Assembly: GCF_024529975.1 (NCBI RefSeq)
Contig: NZ_AP024897.1
Span: forward strand, 2,170,001 to 2,234,000
Source: Vibrio quintilis
GTDB taxonomy: Bacteria > Pseudomonadota > Gammaproteobacteria > Enterobacterales > Vibrionaceae
Direction: 5' to 3'
DNA length: 64,000 bases
Part shown: piece after piece, positions 37,884-47,067 of the stretch
Numbering within the stretch: position 1 is the first letter of the stretch
Layout: the number at the start of each line of letters is the position of its first letter
Translations under genes and position numbers: made by a program
Notes under the pieces: model-generated
Database searches by the model: none
What the model saw: the letters and a program-made list of their open reading frames with translations, nothing else
Told to the model about the DNA's origin: nothing

Positions 37884-38651
37884 TTAACCAATACGGAATT
37901 CAGTCTTCTTATACTGTTTCGTCAGCCATGCACCGTAATCATCCAGCAATCCGATGACTGAACGTTTGGGTATCACTTTCTGTCTCAACAGAATGCTCAA
38001 ACGTTCAATATCTTTCTCTTTTTCCGGATGATATTTCAGAAAATGCTGTCCACACTCAACCGGATCATCAAACCACCACTTATCCCTGTACATAATCAAA
38101 GAGTAGCTTGCCCGCAATAGTTTTTTAGCCAGCATTGTTTGAATCATCAGTTGCTCAGACTCCTGTCCTGCTTTCACCAGCCTGTCTCTCATGTAAACAA
38201 TCCGGTCTTCAATATCCATATTCCAGAATTTTGCAATCTCCCAGCTGGTCTCATAATTCCCGAAACATTCTGATAAGTTTTCGCCGTAAATACAGACAGC
38301 ACAGTGACGTAATAAAAAACCCCATGAAAAAAGGCTCTCCAACGAAGCGACTTCACTGACTAAAGCTGGTCTGATATCAATATCCGTAATAAACGGAAAT
38401 GACTTTTGAAAACGCCAGCGTAAGGTATTAAAAACCGTGGTTTTCCGGTCATCAAAAGGTTCATGGCACACGACAACAATATCCAGATTCGAATGCTCCG
38501 GCCGCGCCGTTTTCCGGGCAACACTGCCATAAACATAGATACTGTGTAAGTTTTCACCCAGCCCTGCTGTCAGGTAAGCAACTAATGATTTGATTGCTGG
38601 TTGATAGTGTTTCTGGAATGGTGTTTTTGGATTAATTACAGGTAATTGCAT
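37884..38651 (-). CDS. Nucleotidyltransferase-domain protein
   Basis: A 255-residue protein with an N-terminal pol-beta-type nucleotidyltransferase fold: YVYGSVARKTARPEHSNLDIVVVC gives the GS-x9-11-D-x-D/V pattern (here NLDIVVV), and a further acid follows in TDIDIRPAL. A helical C-terminal region (MLAKKLLRASYSLIMYRDKWW) resembles the antisense-partner domain of such enzymes. The substrate is unknown. I start at MQLPVINPKT (38649-38651), since the longer open frame runs back across the efpL start. It diverges from efpL. Confidence 0.75.
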   Translation of the reverse strand: MQLPVINPKTPFQKHYQPAIKSLVAYLTAGLGENLHSIYVYGSVARKTARPEHSNLDIVVVCHEPFDDRKTTVFNTLRWRFQKSFPFITDIDIRPALVSEVASLESLFSWGFLLRHCAVCIYGENLSECFGNYETSWEIAKFWNMDIEDRIVYMRDRLVKAGQESEQLMIQTMLAKKLLRASYSLIMYRDKWWFDDPVECGQHFLKYHPEKEKDIERLSILLRQKVIPKRSVIGLLDDYGAWLTKQYKKTEFRIG

Positions 38652-38764
38652 AGATAACCGTTTCTGAAATGGAACCTTTTCTCTTCGAGAATACTTCAAA
38701 ATATTCCTTTTCCCTGAATGCTTTCGGTATAATACACGAAGATTCACAACAAAGGATATAGTAG

Positions 38765-39331
38765 ATGCCAAAGGCAAGTGAAATAAAAAAAGGGTTTGCG
38801 ATTGAATCTAATGGTAAAACTCTATTGGTAAAAGATATTGAAATTACGACTCCGGGCGGCAGAGGTGGTGCAAAAATCTACAAATTCCGTTGTTCTGATT
38901 TAACAACCGGTTCCAGAGTAGATGAACGTTTCAAGTCAGACGATGTGTTGGAAACACTGGCCATGACCAAGCGTGCAGTGACTTTTTCGTATATTGACGG
39001 CGACAGCTATATCTTTATGGATTCAGAAAACTTCGACCAATACACATTTAAGGAAGAAGATATCAAAGATGAACTGCTGTTCATCAATGAAGAAACGCAG
39101 GGACTGCATGTCATTTTGATTAATGACAATGTGGCTGCAATCGAATTACCGGCTTCAGTCGAACTGGTGATCGAAGAGACAGACCCCTCAATTAAAGGGG
39201 CATCCGCTTCGGCAAGAACCAAGCCTGCTCACTTTGCCACGGGGCTGGTTGTGCAGGTTCCTGAATATATTGCGACAGGTGAACGTGTGATTATCAATAC
39301 CGCTGAACGTAAATTTATGAGCCGGGCTTAA
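38765..39331 (+). CDS. efpL: Elongation factor P-like protein EfpL (YeiP)
   Basis: The 188-residue EF-P paralogue binds ribosomes stalled on proline-rich stretches. The loop that carries the modified lysine in EF-P reads TPGGRGGAKIYKF, with arginine at the tip, as expected for EfpL, which needs no modification. The C-terminal signature is IATGERVIINTAERKFMSRA. Three beta-barrel domains are expected from the length. The stop codon is 1 bp before yciU, so the two probably share a transcript. Confidence 0.94.
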   Translation: MPKASEIKKGFAIESNGKTLLVKDIEITTPGGRGGAKIYKFRCSDLTTGSRVDERFKSDDVLETLAMTKRAVTFSYIDGDSYIFMDSENFDQYTFKEEDIKDELLFINEETQGLHVILINDNVAAIELPASVELVIEETDPSIKGASASARTKPAHFATGLVVQVPEYIATGERVIINTAERKFMSRA

Positions 39332-39332
39332 T

Positions 39333-39653
39333 ATGACTCAGCTACTTTCTTACGATGATTCCATCGATACAGCCTACGATATTTTTCTCGAAATGGCAGC
39401 GGATAACCTGGAACCTGCTGATGTACTGCTCTTCACCGCACAATTTGATGAGCGCGGTGCTGCTGAGCTGGTAGAAGTGGCAGATGACTGGTCTGCAGAA
39501 GTCGGTTTTGATGTTGATAAAACAACTTATGCCGAGGTTCTTATTGGCTTGGTCAATGAAGAAAATGATGCACTCGACGATATTTTTGCGCGTATGCTTA
39601 TCAGCCGGGATCCATCGCAGAAGTTTTGCCACATATTCTGGAAAAGAGATTAA
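39333..39653 (+). CDS. yciU: YciU family protein (UPF0263, putative dsDNA mimic)
   Basis: A 106-residue very acidic protein of the HI1450/YciU family, proposed to mimic double-stranded DNA through its charge distribution. The family pattern is clear: TAYDIFLEMAADNLEPADVLLF, FDERGAAELVE, and the C-terminal RDPSQKFCHIFWKRD. The partner may be HU-like proteins, by analogy to HI1450. The gene directly follows efpL. Confidence 0.9.
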   Translation: MTQLLSYDDSIDTAYDIFLEMAADNLEPADVLLFTAQFDERGAAELVEVADDWSAEVGFDVDKTTYAEVLIGLVNEENDALDDIFARMLISRDPSQKFCHIFWKRD

Positions 39654-39772
39654 TCTATCTGATACTACTGGCCTTTTTTGTAATGGCCAGTGTATTGTTG
39701 ATCAGGTTATACAGGAAACACTGGTATTTCTTCGGACTGGATCGACCATTTACGGCAGAATGTCAGATATAA
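39626..39772 (+). CDS. Possible small membrane protein, 48 residues
   Basis: A TTG-initiated open frame overlaps the end of yciU and encodes a hydrophobic helix (LIYLILLAFFVMASVLLIRLY) followed by a basic-aromatic tail (RKHWYFFGLDRPF). The helix is followed by positive residues, as in single-pass inner-membrane microproteins. The start codon is uncertain and the ribosome-binding site weak. The region between yciU and the DUF3581 gene is otherwise empty. Candidate only. Confidence 0.35.
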   Translation: MPHILEKRLIYLILLAFFVMASVLLIRLYRKHWYFFGLDRPFTAECQI

Positions 39773-39808
39773 TACCGCTCAAAATTTTACATCAGACAAT
39801 AGATCTCT

Positions 39809-40537
39809 ATGTTTTTAGCACCTTATTTCTCAACTTTTCAACATCAGTTTCAGTTCACGCGCCAGCAGGCAAGCCACTTTGCTAAAAGAATTGCGGGCGA
39901 CTTTAATCCAATACACGATGAAGATAACAAGCGATTTTGTGTTCCCGGAGATCTGTTATTCGCCGTTCTACTTAAGAAAGAAGGTATCAGCCAGAAAATG
40001 TCATTCAATTTTTCCGGGATGGTTAACGCAGAGACAGCCCTGCAAATTGAGAAGAAAACGGAGAAAGAAAGTGCTGTTGTTGATGAAAACGGGAAAGAAT
40101 ATCTGCATATGTGCAGAGAAGGTGAAATGAATCATAATCAGGAGCTGATTCAGCATCTGGTGACCAGTTATGTACGATTTTCCGGTATGAACTTCCCTTA
40201 TATTCTTGTGCCGTTAATGCAAAAAGAACAAGTCATGATCAACTGCGAACGTCCTTTAGTTATTTATGAAAGTATGGATATTGATCTTGACCATCTGGAC
40301 CTTTCCCGCCCGGAAGTCAAACTGGCGGATACGACCTTTGATGTCGATGGTAAACGGGGCGCTGTTGAACTGAATTTTCAGTTTAAAAATGAAGGGCAAC
40401 TTGTCGGTAAAGGGGTCAAACGTATGGTTGTCAGTGGTCTTCGCCCCTATGATCAGTCGGCAATCGATCAGCTTGTCCGGAAACTGGACGATCACAAATC
40501 CAGATTTCTGGCTCAGTTTGACACAGAAGTTGTCTGA
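39809..40537 (+). CDS. DUF3581 family protein
   Basis: A 242-residue soluble protein that I match to DUF3581, a family of unknown function in Vibrio, Shewanella and relatives. The N-terminal segment FTRQQASHFAKRIAGDFNPIHDEDNKRFCVPGDLLFAVLL closely resembles the active helix of MaoC-type hotdog dehydratases (A-x2-GDFNPIH-D). A hotdog fold acting on an acyl thioester is plausible but not shown. The start ATG is 39809. It follows efpL-yciU on the same strand. Confidence 0.75.
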   Translation: MFLAPYFSTFQHQFQFTRQQASHFAKRIAGDFNPIHDEDNKRFCVPGDLLFAVLLKKEGISQKMSFNFSGMVNAETALQIEKKTEKESAVVDENGKEYLHMCREGEMNHNQELIQHLVTSYVRFSGMNFPYILVPLMQKEQVMINCERPLVIYESMDIDLDHLDLSRPEVKLADTTFDVDGKRGAVELNFQFKNEGQLVGKGVKRMVVSGLRPYDQSAIDQLVRKLDDHKSRFLAQFDTEVV

Positions 40538-40592
40538 ATATAAGGCGGTATCATGTGGAATCATCCTGATTTCACATGATTCTTTCGGGGTT

Positions 40593-41054
40593 TTAAATCC
40601 AGCGGCGAACCTGGGTTTTATAAACCCGGTACTCCTCACCAAATAATGTTTCCAGCGCTTTTTCTTCCGGAATAATCTGAAAACGATTCATATAACACAC
40701 AAAGCCAAACACAAAAGCAAAACCGGCAAGATTACCCAGCCAGTAAGTAAAACCGACTAATAAAATACACAGACCTAAGTACATAGGATTCCGGGATATT
40801 TTATAAACGCCCTGACATACAAATGTACTGGCCGTTTCAGGACGTAACGGGTTGACGGTCGTCCTGGCAACAAAAAATGAATATAAGGCACTTAATCCGA
40901 AACAGCCTGAAAGAATCAGGCTCAGAGCAACAATATAAATCCGGAAAGGCAAAGGATAATCTCCCCACACGAACCACTCCGGGCAAGTCCAAATCAGCCC
41001 GGCTGCAATGATAAAAACAGCAATTGGTGTGACTTTTAATGGCAATTTATTCAT
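40593..41054 (-). CDS. Isoprenylcysteine methyltransferase-like membrane protein
   Basis: A 153-residue integral membrane protein with four to five helices. The C-terminal part carries the ICMT/PEMT-like signature: GVYKISRNPMYLGLCILLVG and, later, EEKALETLFGEEYRVYKTQVRRWI. It would bind SAM and methylate a lipid or small substrate; the target is unknown. The open frame extends 48 codons upstream into the hairpin repeat, so I start at MNKLPLKVTP (41052-41054). Confidence 0.8.
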   Translation of the reverse strand: MNKLPLKVTPIAVFIIAAGLIWTCPEWFVWGDYPLPFRIYIVALSLILSGCFGLSALYSFFVARTTVNPLRPETASTFVCQGVYKISRNPMYLGLCILLVGFTYWLGNLAGFAFVFGFVCYMNRFQIIPEEKALETLFGEEYRVYKTQVRRWI

Positions 41055-41101
41055 ATCAAACCATATTATCCTGAGCAGATTATCTCTTCCGCGATTAACA
41101 C

Positions 41102-41148
41102 TATACCCAAACAACCTGAAGATACAGGGTTCAGGTTGCTTGGGTATA
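41102..41148. repeat. Dispersed hairpin repeat copy
   Basis: TATACCCAAACAACCTGAA pairs with TTCAGGTTGCTTGGGTATA (one A-C mismatch) with GATACAGGG as loop. It lies just upstream of the ICMT-like gene and shares its arms with the copies at 7906, 53404 and 63381. Confidence 0.85.
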
Positions 41149-41201
41149 AGTCCCAAATATACACTCAAACACGGTGAAATGTCTTTTATGACTGACAAAA
41201 A

Positions 41202-41224
41202 AATCCCTCATCATATGAGGGATT
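41202..41224 (-). terminator. Rho-independent terminator of the GH44 gene
   Basis: AATCCCTCAT (41202-41211) pairs with ATGAGGGATT (41215-41224). On the minus strand it is followed by TTTTTGTC. It lies 32 bp after the GH44 stop codon, so it is a clear intrinsic terminator. Confidence 0.9.
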
Positions 41225-41255
41225 AAATTGACTACATGACAAAAGCAGCAGGTTT

Positions 41256-43145
41256 CTACCGGGTGGCGCAAAAGCCGATTGAGTTTGTACTTTTTCCGGG
41301 TTGCAGTGTTTTATTCCACTCAACACCTTCAAGCGTCAGCGTTGTACCTTCCTGAGTCCATGTCGCGTTCCACAGGTTGCTCACGGTGCCTTCAATCTCA
41401 ACAGAAACTTTCCAGTCAACCGCCTCTGTACCGTTATTTGTTACGACAACATTGGTACAGTAAGAGGAATTTCCATTCTGAGGAATATCAACCGTTGCAG
41501 TCACACCTTCATCTTCACCGCCACCGTTAGAATCAGATTTACTCAGAATAAAGTGATACGCAGACAATGCCGGAATATCATACTGAAGCTGGTTATTTGA
41601 AATATCTACCGCACCCACTTTTTTGATATCAGTCGATGCTGATGTCATCGCATAAGCCTGACCTGACTTATAAGTCTTAGTCGAATCAATCGTAAATGAA
41701 CCACTGATGGCATCACTCATATTTTTATTCAGTACGATAACGTGTAAATCCCCGGTTTCTGAATCAACAGAGGCATAGACCGAACTATTTTCTTTATCAC
41801 TCATGGTTGCAGTCACACTGGTGTCACCAAATGTGCTGTTGTCCCCATCGTAATTCCGGTAAAGGCGATAAGCACTTGCCAGATAATCATCCGCATTATT
41901 CAATATCCAGCTGTTTGCGGCATAAATATCATATTTACCAAAGATACCTAAGGTATCTGCCTCAGCGATACCCCCGGAGATATCATCTCCCCCGCCGTGG
42001 CTGTACTCGGTGAAGGCAATTTTTGTATCCGGATAATAAGTATCAACAGATTTTTGAATATGAGGAATCAATGGTAACTCTGAATAATTCCACTGCGTAA
42101 TCCAGCTGGTTTCTTTATAGTCAGAATCCCATAGTGTCCGTGGTGCCTGCATCCGGGCAACTTTATCCTTGTCCGAAGTCGCATCACTCGACGTAATACC
42201 GGTATCCCCCGTTGCTGATGAATACCAGTGCAAATCAAGCACATCAAGTAATCTCTTACCGGATTCAGCCTGAGCAGCTTTCATCTGAGCCAGATAGTAA
42301 TCAATAAACCAGTGATATGTATCAGAATAATCTGACCAGTCAGAGGCTGACTGCAAAGAGACGTAAGCACTGAAACCATATAATGCCGGGCCGAATATTT
42401 TTGCACTTGGATCGACATCTTTCACAGCAGACGCCATCTCAACTGAGCGCTCAACTAATTCTTTCGCTTTGACTTGTTCAGGATGAATCCGGGGATGCGT
42501 GTGCGACCATAAAGCAGGTTCATTATCCAGTGAGTAGGCAAAAACACCACCATCTTCAGCTTTGCCATACCGCTTCACCAGAAAGTTCACCATTTCATCC
42601 ATATAAACGGCATTGTCAGTTAAGTCCGGCGTTAATGAAAAATCTCCGGCTTTCTTGGCAACAACAGGGATCCATCGCGAAGAAGGTGCAACTTCTCCTT
42701 CTTCCACCGTACCGTTTTTATCCGCAGAAACATAACCAGCCATTTGTAAAGTAATCATGGCTTTTGCACCAGTAATCACATCATTATCAATGAAGTCAGT
42801 CAGGGTAATTCCGGGAACGGTTTCATCTGCACCGTCAGGAACCATATATGTGTCACTGGAATGCTTCCAGTCTTCACCTGCATTCGAGTAATTATTTTCC
42901 CAGTTGTATCCTGTGGTTCTGTTTCCGCCTAAACGGTAAAAACCAAAATTTTCTTTCCCGGTCATTTTCATCCGGTGATTTGTCCCATAAATCAAATCAC
43001 TGATGGTGTGATTTTGCTCATCGGGTGAAATCGAATAATCAACACTAATTTGCGCATAAGCGCCGGCACTCATTAAAGTTGCACTAATCAACAGAGACAG
43101 AGCACTGGGTTTCGCCAGCAGTCTTAAGCGGCATGGTCCATTCAT
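41256..43145 (-). CDS. Secreted GH44 endoglucanase/xyloglucanase with C-terminal CBM2
   Basis: A 629-residue exported enzyme. The signal peptide covers about residues 1-31 (ending AGAYA). The GH44 catalytic module (about 32-510) has IYGTNHR and RLGGNRTTGYNWENNYSNAG. The general acid is probably Glu209 (SLDNEPALW) and the nucleophile Glu380 (IAFTEYSHGGGDD). A serine/glycine-rich linker precedes a type 2 carbohydrate-binding module (about 535-629, with two cysteines and surface tryptophans). GH44 enzymes cut beta-1,4-glucan and xyloglucan backbones. It likely cooperates with the two GH6 enzymes encoded 15 kb away. RBS AGGAGA. Confidence 0.88.
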   Translation of the reverse strand: MNGPCRLRLLAKPSALSLLISATLMSAGAYAQISVDYSISPDEQNHTISDLIYGTNHRMKMTGKENFGFYRLGGNRTTGYNWENNYSNAGEDWKHSSDTYMVPDGADETVPGITLTDFIDNDVITGAKAMITLQMAGYVSADKNGTVEEGEVAPSSRWIPVVAKKAGDFSLTPDLTDNAVYMDEMVNFLVKRYGKAEDGGVFAYSLDNEPALWSHTHPRIHPEQVKAKELVERSVEMASAVKDVDPSAKIFGPALYGFSAYVSLQSASDWSDYSDTYHWFIDYYLAQMKAAQAESGKRLLDVLDLHWYSSATGDTGITSSDATSDKDKVARMQAPRTLWDSDYKETSWITQWNYSELPLIPHIQKSVDTYYPDTKIAFTEYSHGGGDDISGGIAEADTLGIFGKYDIYAANSWILNNADDYLASAYRLYRNYDGDNSTFGDTSVTATMSDKENSSVYASVDSETGDLHVIVLNKNMSDAISGSFTIDSTKTYKSGQAYAMTSASTDIKKVGAVDISNNQLQYDIPALSAYHFILSKSDSNGGGEDEGVTATVDIPQNGNSSYCTNVVVTNNGTEAVDWKVSVEIEGTVSNLWNATWTQEGTTLTLEGVEWNKTLQPGKSTNSIGFCATR

Positions 43146-43742
43146 AACAGGTAATCTCCTTTACATTCACTAATTCTATTCTCGTCAGGAGCTTGTAATC
43201 GGCACCAGTGCCTCATGATTTTAGCAAGAATAATTCAGCTCAAATCAGCTCAACATGACGGGTTCATTATCATTTATTTCTATTTATTGATGAAAAAACT
43301 CAATAAAATCAGCAATTAATTAACATAAAGGAAAGAAGTTATCAGAAGAAGAAACATTATCCTTAAATCTTCTTCAAAGATTTAGCACATCATCTCCATC
43401 TCATATTCATTCATGCTGTGCAACAAAGTCAGAAATAAACAGGCGCCATGTTAATACAACAAATTGCACATTAGAAATTGAACATTAAACAAACAACATG
43501 TTTATTTTTAATCTGTTTTATTGCTCCCATTTCAATCATTTTTCAATTGATAAATCACAATAGTAATATGGCATTATTTTGTCTGATGGTAACAGTAGAG
43601 GGATTTCATCCGGACTTTGCTGATAAATCCGGAAGAATAAAGAACAATAGGCGGGATAGTGACGCTTGATCGTCACCAGATACTGTCTTGCCGAAGATCA
43701 ACAGATCCGGATAAGCAAAAGACAGTATCTGGCCGGGATCTG
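43146..43742. other. Intergenic region upstream of the GH44 gene and downstream of ydiJ
   Basis: About 600 bp of AT-rich DNA. It must contain the GH44 promoter. A palindrome GGCACCAGTGCC (43201-43212), about 56 bp before the GH44 start, is a possible operator. A 63-codon plus frame (43478-43669, TTG start) has a hydrophobic beginning but no ribosome-binding site and is not called. The end holds two perfect hairpins (see 43659-43732). Confidence 0.4.
43659..43732. other. Two adjacent perfect hairpins beyond the ydiJ 3' end
   Basis: GTGACG (43659-43664) pairs with CGTCAC (43671-43676). Next to it CCAGATACTGTCTT (43676-43689) pairs with AAGACAGTATCTGG (43719-43732), 14 perfect pairs with a 29-nt loop. 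They start 11 bp beyond the ydiJ stop. No T-tract follows on either strand, so ordinary termination is not certain; 3'-end protection is another option. Confidence 0.55.
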
Positions 43743-46700
43743 TTACAACATTTGAAGCAGTGCCTGTAACGGATGTCCGGGTTGAATGTGCTCAAACCTT
43801 TTCACCTGGCTCCGGCATGAATACCCGGTGATCAGGCAACGTTCTGATGGCAATCGGGCCAGGTTGCCCCGCCAGCTTAAGTCATAGATGTCTTCAGACA
43901 TCTTAAACTTATCGGCTTCATGGCCAAATGTACCCGCCATACCACAACAACCGACAGATACGGGTTTCAGCTGAGCACCAAAGCGCTGGAATATGTCACA
44001 CCACTCTTTTTCTGAATTCGGCAGTTTCGTTTTTTCTGTACAATGGGCGAAGAGGTACCATGGTTCATCGTCTGCTGACACAGAAGGAAGAGACAATTCA
44101 TCCAGCCTTGGATGAAGCCACTCATGCACCGACAAGACCTCAAAATCACCTCTTTCATCACCAAGAATTTCCTGATATTCATCCCGGTAACAAAGTACAG
44201 TTGCAGGATCAACACCAACCATAGGAATATTCAGCGAAGCAATCTCTCTCAAAAAAGAAGCCGTTGATTTTGCAGTGGATGAGAACTGCTTTAAAAAACC
44301 TTTCACATGCTGCGCTTTACCATTCGGTTTAAACGGTAATAACACCGGGTTCATACCCAGTTTAATCACAAGTGAAATAAAATCTTCAACTACTGCTGCA
44401 TCGTAATAAGAGGTAAACGGATCCTGAACAATGATGACATAATTCTGTTTCTGGATGGCCGGGATTTCAGCCAGCCCCTGCAGACTAAATGACACTATAG
44501 CTTTGTTCGTCACTCTTTTGGCCAGCGTAGGCACACTGAGCAAAGGCGTATCAATATAACCCAACAGTGATTTGGTCAGATTTTTGGTCCATTTCTGTTC
44601 AAGGATGCCATTCACCAAAGCCGGCATTTTCGCCATCACGGGGAGCATTGTTTCAATATTGGCCACCAGATAATCTTTGGCCGGACGCTGATAGCGGGTG
44701 TGGTACAGGTTCAGAAAACGAGCCCTGAAGCCTGGAACATCCACCTTAATCGGACACTGGCTTGCACAGGCTTTACAGGCAAGACACCCATTCATCGCTT
44801 CGTAAACTTCATGAGAAAAATCATACTCATGCTTTTTATTCCATGTATGGCGAATCCGGTCAATCATTGTCTTCACAGACAGCGTCGAATTCAATGTCTG
44901 GTGCTCAATATCCAGAATATCAATCCCCTGCTCTGTCAATTGCCGGAGCCACTCCCGGACCAGACCGGCACGACCTTTGGGGGAATGCCGTCTGTCTGCT
45001 GTCACTTTCATCGACGGACACATGGGTGAACTGGCATCATAATTAAAACACAAGCCATTACCGTTACATTCCATCGCCTGTTTAAAGCTGTCCCGGACAT
45101 CAACATCAATCTGGCGATCAAAATAACCCCGTTTAACACCTGCAACTTTCACCAGCTCAAAATCCGTATCAAGTGGTGTACAGATTTTGCCCGGATTCAT
45201 TTTATTATATGGGTCAAACGCAGCTTTAATTCGTCTCAGTTCAGTAAAAAGCTCTTCGCCAAAGAATTCCGGGCCATATTCAGAGCGGTAGCCTTTACCA
45301 TGTTCGCCCCACATCAGGCCGCCATATTTTGCCACCAGCTTCACGACTTCATCAGAGATCTCCTGCATCAGGATTTCCTGATTCGGATCACATAAATCCA
45401 GGGCAGGCCGGACATGTAATACCCCGGCATCAACGTGGCCAAACATACCATAATCGAGCGATTTGGAATCCAGCAGAGCCCTGAACTCAGCAATATAATC
45501 TGCCAGATTTTCCGGTGGCACACAGGTATCTTCTGAAAACGGCACAGGCTTCGCATGCCCTTTGGCTGCGCCAAGTAAACCCACAGCCTTCTTTCGCATA
45601 TTATAAATGCGCTGTATGCCGGATAAGTCTTCACAGACCTGATAACCAATAATACCGGCTTCAGATTTGTCCATCATCGAATCAAGTTTTGCTGTCAGCG
45701 CACGGACTTTGTCATCAATCTCTTCTTTGTCCTGACCTGCATATTCAACGATGTTAATTCCCTGCATATCCTTACCCGGAACATCTGTCAGCAAAGATTT
45801 AACGCTGTGCCAGACGATATCTTCCTTCGCCAGATTCAGCACCCGGGAGTCAACGGTTTCCACAGATAGGGCGTCCGCTTCTACCATCAGTGGCGCATTT
45901 CTCAATGCGGCATCGAAACTATCATATTTCACATTAACCAAAACCCGGACTGCCGGCAGTGGAGTCAGATTGAGCTTCGCTTCGGTAATAAAAGCCAGAG
46001 AGCCTTCAGCACCACACAATACGCGGGTGATATTGAACGAGTCATCCTCTTCATTCAGTGCATTTTTAATATCATAACCTGTCAGAAAACGGTTCAGTGG
46101 CGGAAATTTATCTACAATCTGCTGGCGTTTTTCGCGGCAAACTGACTCAGTCACAGCCAGAGCCCTGGCCGCATCAGTCTCCGCTGCGGGAGCTGCGCCA
46201 GACATATCAGATTCAAGTACAGAGCCATCTGCAAAAACGGCCAGCAACGATAAAACGTGATCAGAGGTTTTACCATATTTTAAAGACCCCTGCCCGGAAG
46301 CGTCCGTATTAATCATGCCGCCCAGCGTGGCCCGGTTACTGGTAGAAAGTTCCGGTGAAAAGAAATACCCATAAGGACGAACGGCATCATTAAGCTGATC
46401 TTTAATCACACCAGCCTGAACCCGCACCCAGCCTTCTTCAGTATTAATTTCCAGTACCTGATTCATATGCCGGGACAAATCAACCACAATACCTTTGGTC
46501 AATGACTGTCCATTTGTTCCTGTTCCGCCACCCCGGGGAGAAAAAGTCACCGATTCATAAACCGGTTTTGAGCCCAGCTGTCCTATGAGAACAACATCCC
46601 GGGTATGTTTCGGATGAACGACAGCCTGAGGCAGCTGCTGGTATACGCTATTATCAGTGGAGACAGCATGCCGGCTGGAATAGGATGTTTCTATATCTCC

Positions 46701-46799
46701 GGCAAATCCCTGTAATTCAAGTTCTTTTAAAAAATCTGAAACAACCGGATTAATGTCTGATTGAAGTTGAAGTCTTGGTAACATTTGCTTCCTGCTCAT
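43743..46799 (-). CDS. ydiJ: FAD-binding D-2-hydroxyglutarate dehydrogenase-like oxidoreductase YdiJ
   Basis: A 1018-residue protein, exactly the E. coli YdiJ length. Order of domains: FAD-binding-4 domain (RGGGTGTNGQSLTKGIVVDLSRHMN, PELSTSNRATLGGMINTDASG); FAD-linked oxidase C-terminal domain; ferredoxin-like module with CLACKACASQCPIKVDVPGFRA and a second cysteine group MECNGNGLCFNYDASSPMCPS; C-terminal CCG-type Fe-S region (SVGCCGMAGTFGHE). YdiJ-type enzymes oxidise D-2-hydroxyglutarate and pass electrons through Fe-S clusters. It is transcribed alone; neighbours are unrelated. Confidence 0.92.
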   Translation of the reverse strand: MSRKQMLPRLQLQSDINPVVSDFLKELELQGFAGDIETSYSSRHAVSTDNSVYQQLPQAVVHPKHTRDVVLIGQLGSKPVYESVTFSPRGGGTGTNGQSLTKGIVVDLSRHMNQVLEINTEEGWVRVQAGVIKDQLNDAVRPYGYFFSPELSTSNRATLGGMINTDASGQGSLKYGKTSDHVLSLLAVFADGSVLESDMSGAAPAAETDAARALAVTESVCREKRQQIVDKFPPLNRFLTGYDIKNALNEEDDSFNITRVLCGAEGSLAFITEAKLNLTPLPAVRVLVNVKYDSFDAALRNAPLMVEADALSVETVDSRVLNLAKEDIVWHSVKSLLTDVPGKDMQGINIVEYAGQDKEEIDDKVRALTAKLDSMMDKSEAGIIGYQVCEDLSGIQRIYNMRKKAVGLLGAAKGHAKPVPFSEDTCVPPENLADYIAEFRALLDSKSLDYGMFGHVDAGVLHVRPALDLCDPNQEILMQEISDEVVKLVAKYGGLMWGEHGKGYRSEYGPEFFGEELFTELRRIKAAFDPYNKMNPGKICTPLDTDFELVKVAGVKRGYFDRQIDVDVRDSFKQAMECNGNGLCFNYDASSPMCPSMKVTADRRHSPKGRAGLVREWLRQLTEQGIDILDIEHQTLNSTLSVKTMIDRIRHTWNKKHEYDFSHEVYEAMNGCLACKACASQCPIKVDVPGFRARFLNLYHTRYQRPAKDYLVANIETMLPVMAKMPALVNGILEQKWTKNLTKSLLGYIDTPLLSVPTLAKRVTNKAIVSFSLQGLAEIPAIQKQNYVIIVQDPFTSYYDAAVVEDFISLVIKLGMNPVLLPFKPNGKAQHVKGFLKQFSSTAKSTASFLREIASLNIPMVGVDPATVLCYRDEYQEILGDERGDFEVLSVHEWLHPRLDELSLPSVSADDEPWYLFAHCTEKTKLPNSEKEWCDIFQRFGAQLKPVSVGCCGMAGTFGHEADKFKMSEDIYDLSWRGNLARLPSERCLITGYSCRSQVKRFEHIQPGHPLQALLQML

Positions 46800-47067
46800 C
46801 TGTCATTCACTCTGTTACATTAAGCTGAGTGAATTAATATTTTTATTCTTGATCTTTGAGTGAAGTCACTTTACAACATTTAGGAGAGTGTTCAAAACAG
46901 AATCTCAGTGTAACAATAAAGCAAGTGTGATGGATTGAACCAAAGTTCTGATACCAGTCAACCTGTCAGCCAATCAACCTGGTTGCCGGAGAGATAATAC
47001 AATTTTGTACCCCCGGGCGCTTCATGATGAGGTATGCCTGAAAGCTAATTCTTTAATGGACGAGCAC

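Noticed and set aside
43478..43669. 63-codon frame with a hydrophobic start
   Set aside because: TTG start without ribosome-binding site in AT-rich intergenic DNA; the C-terminal half runs into hairpin DNA.
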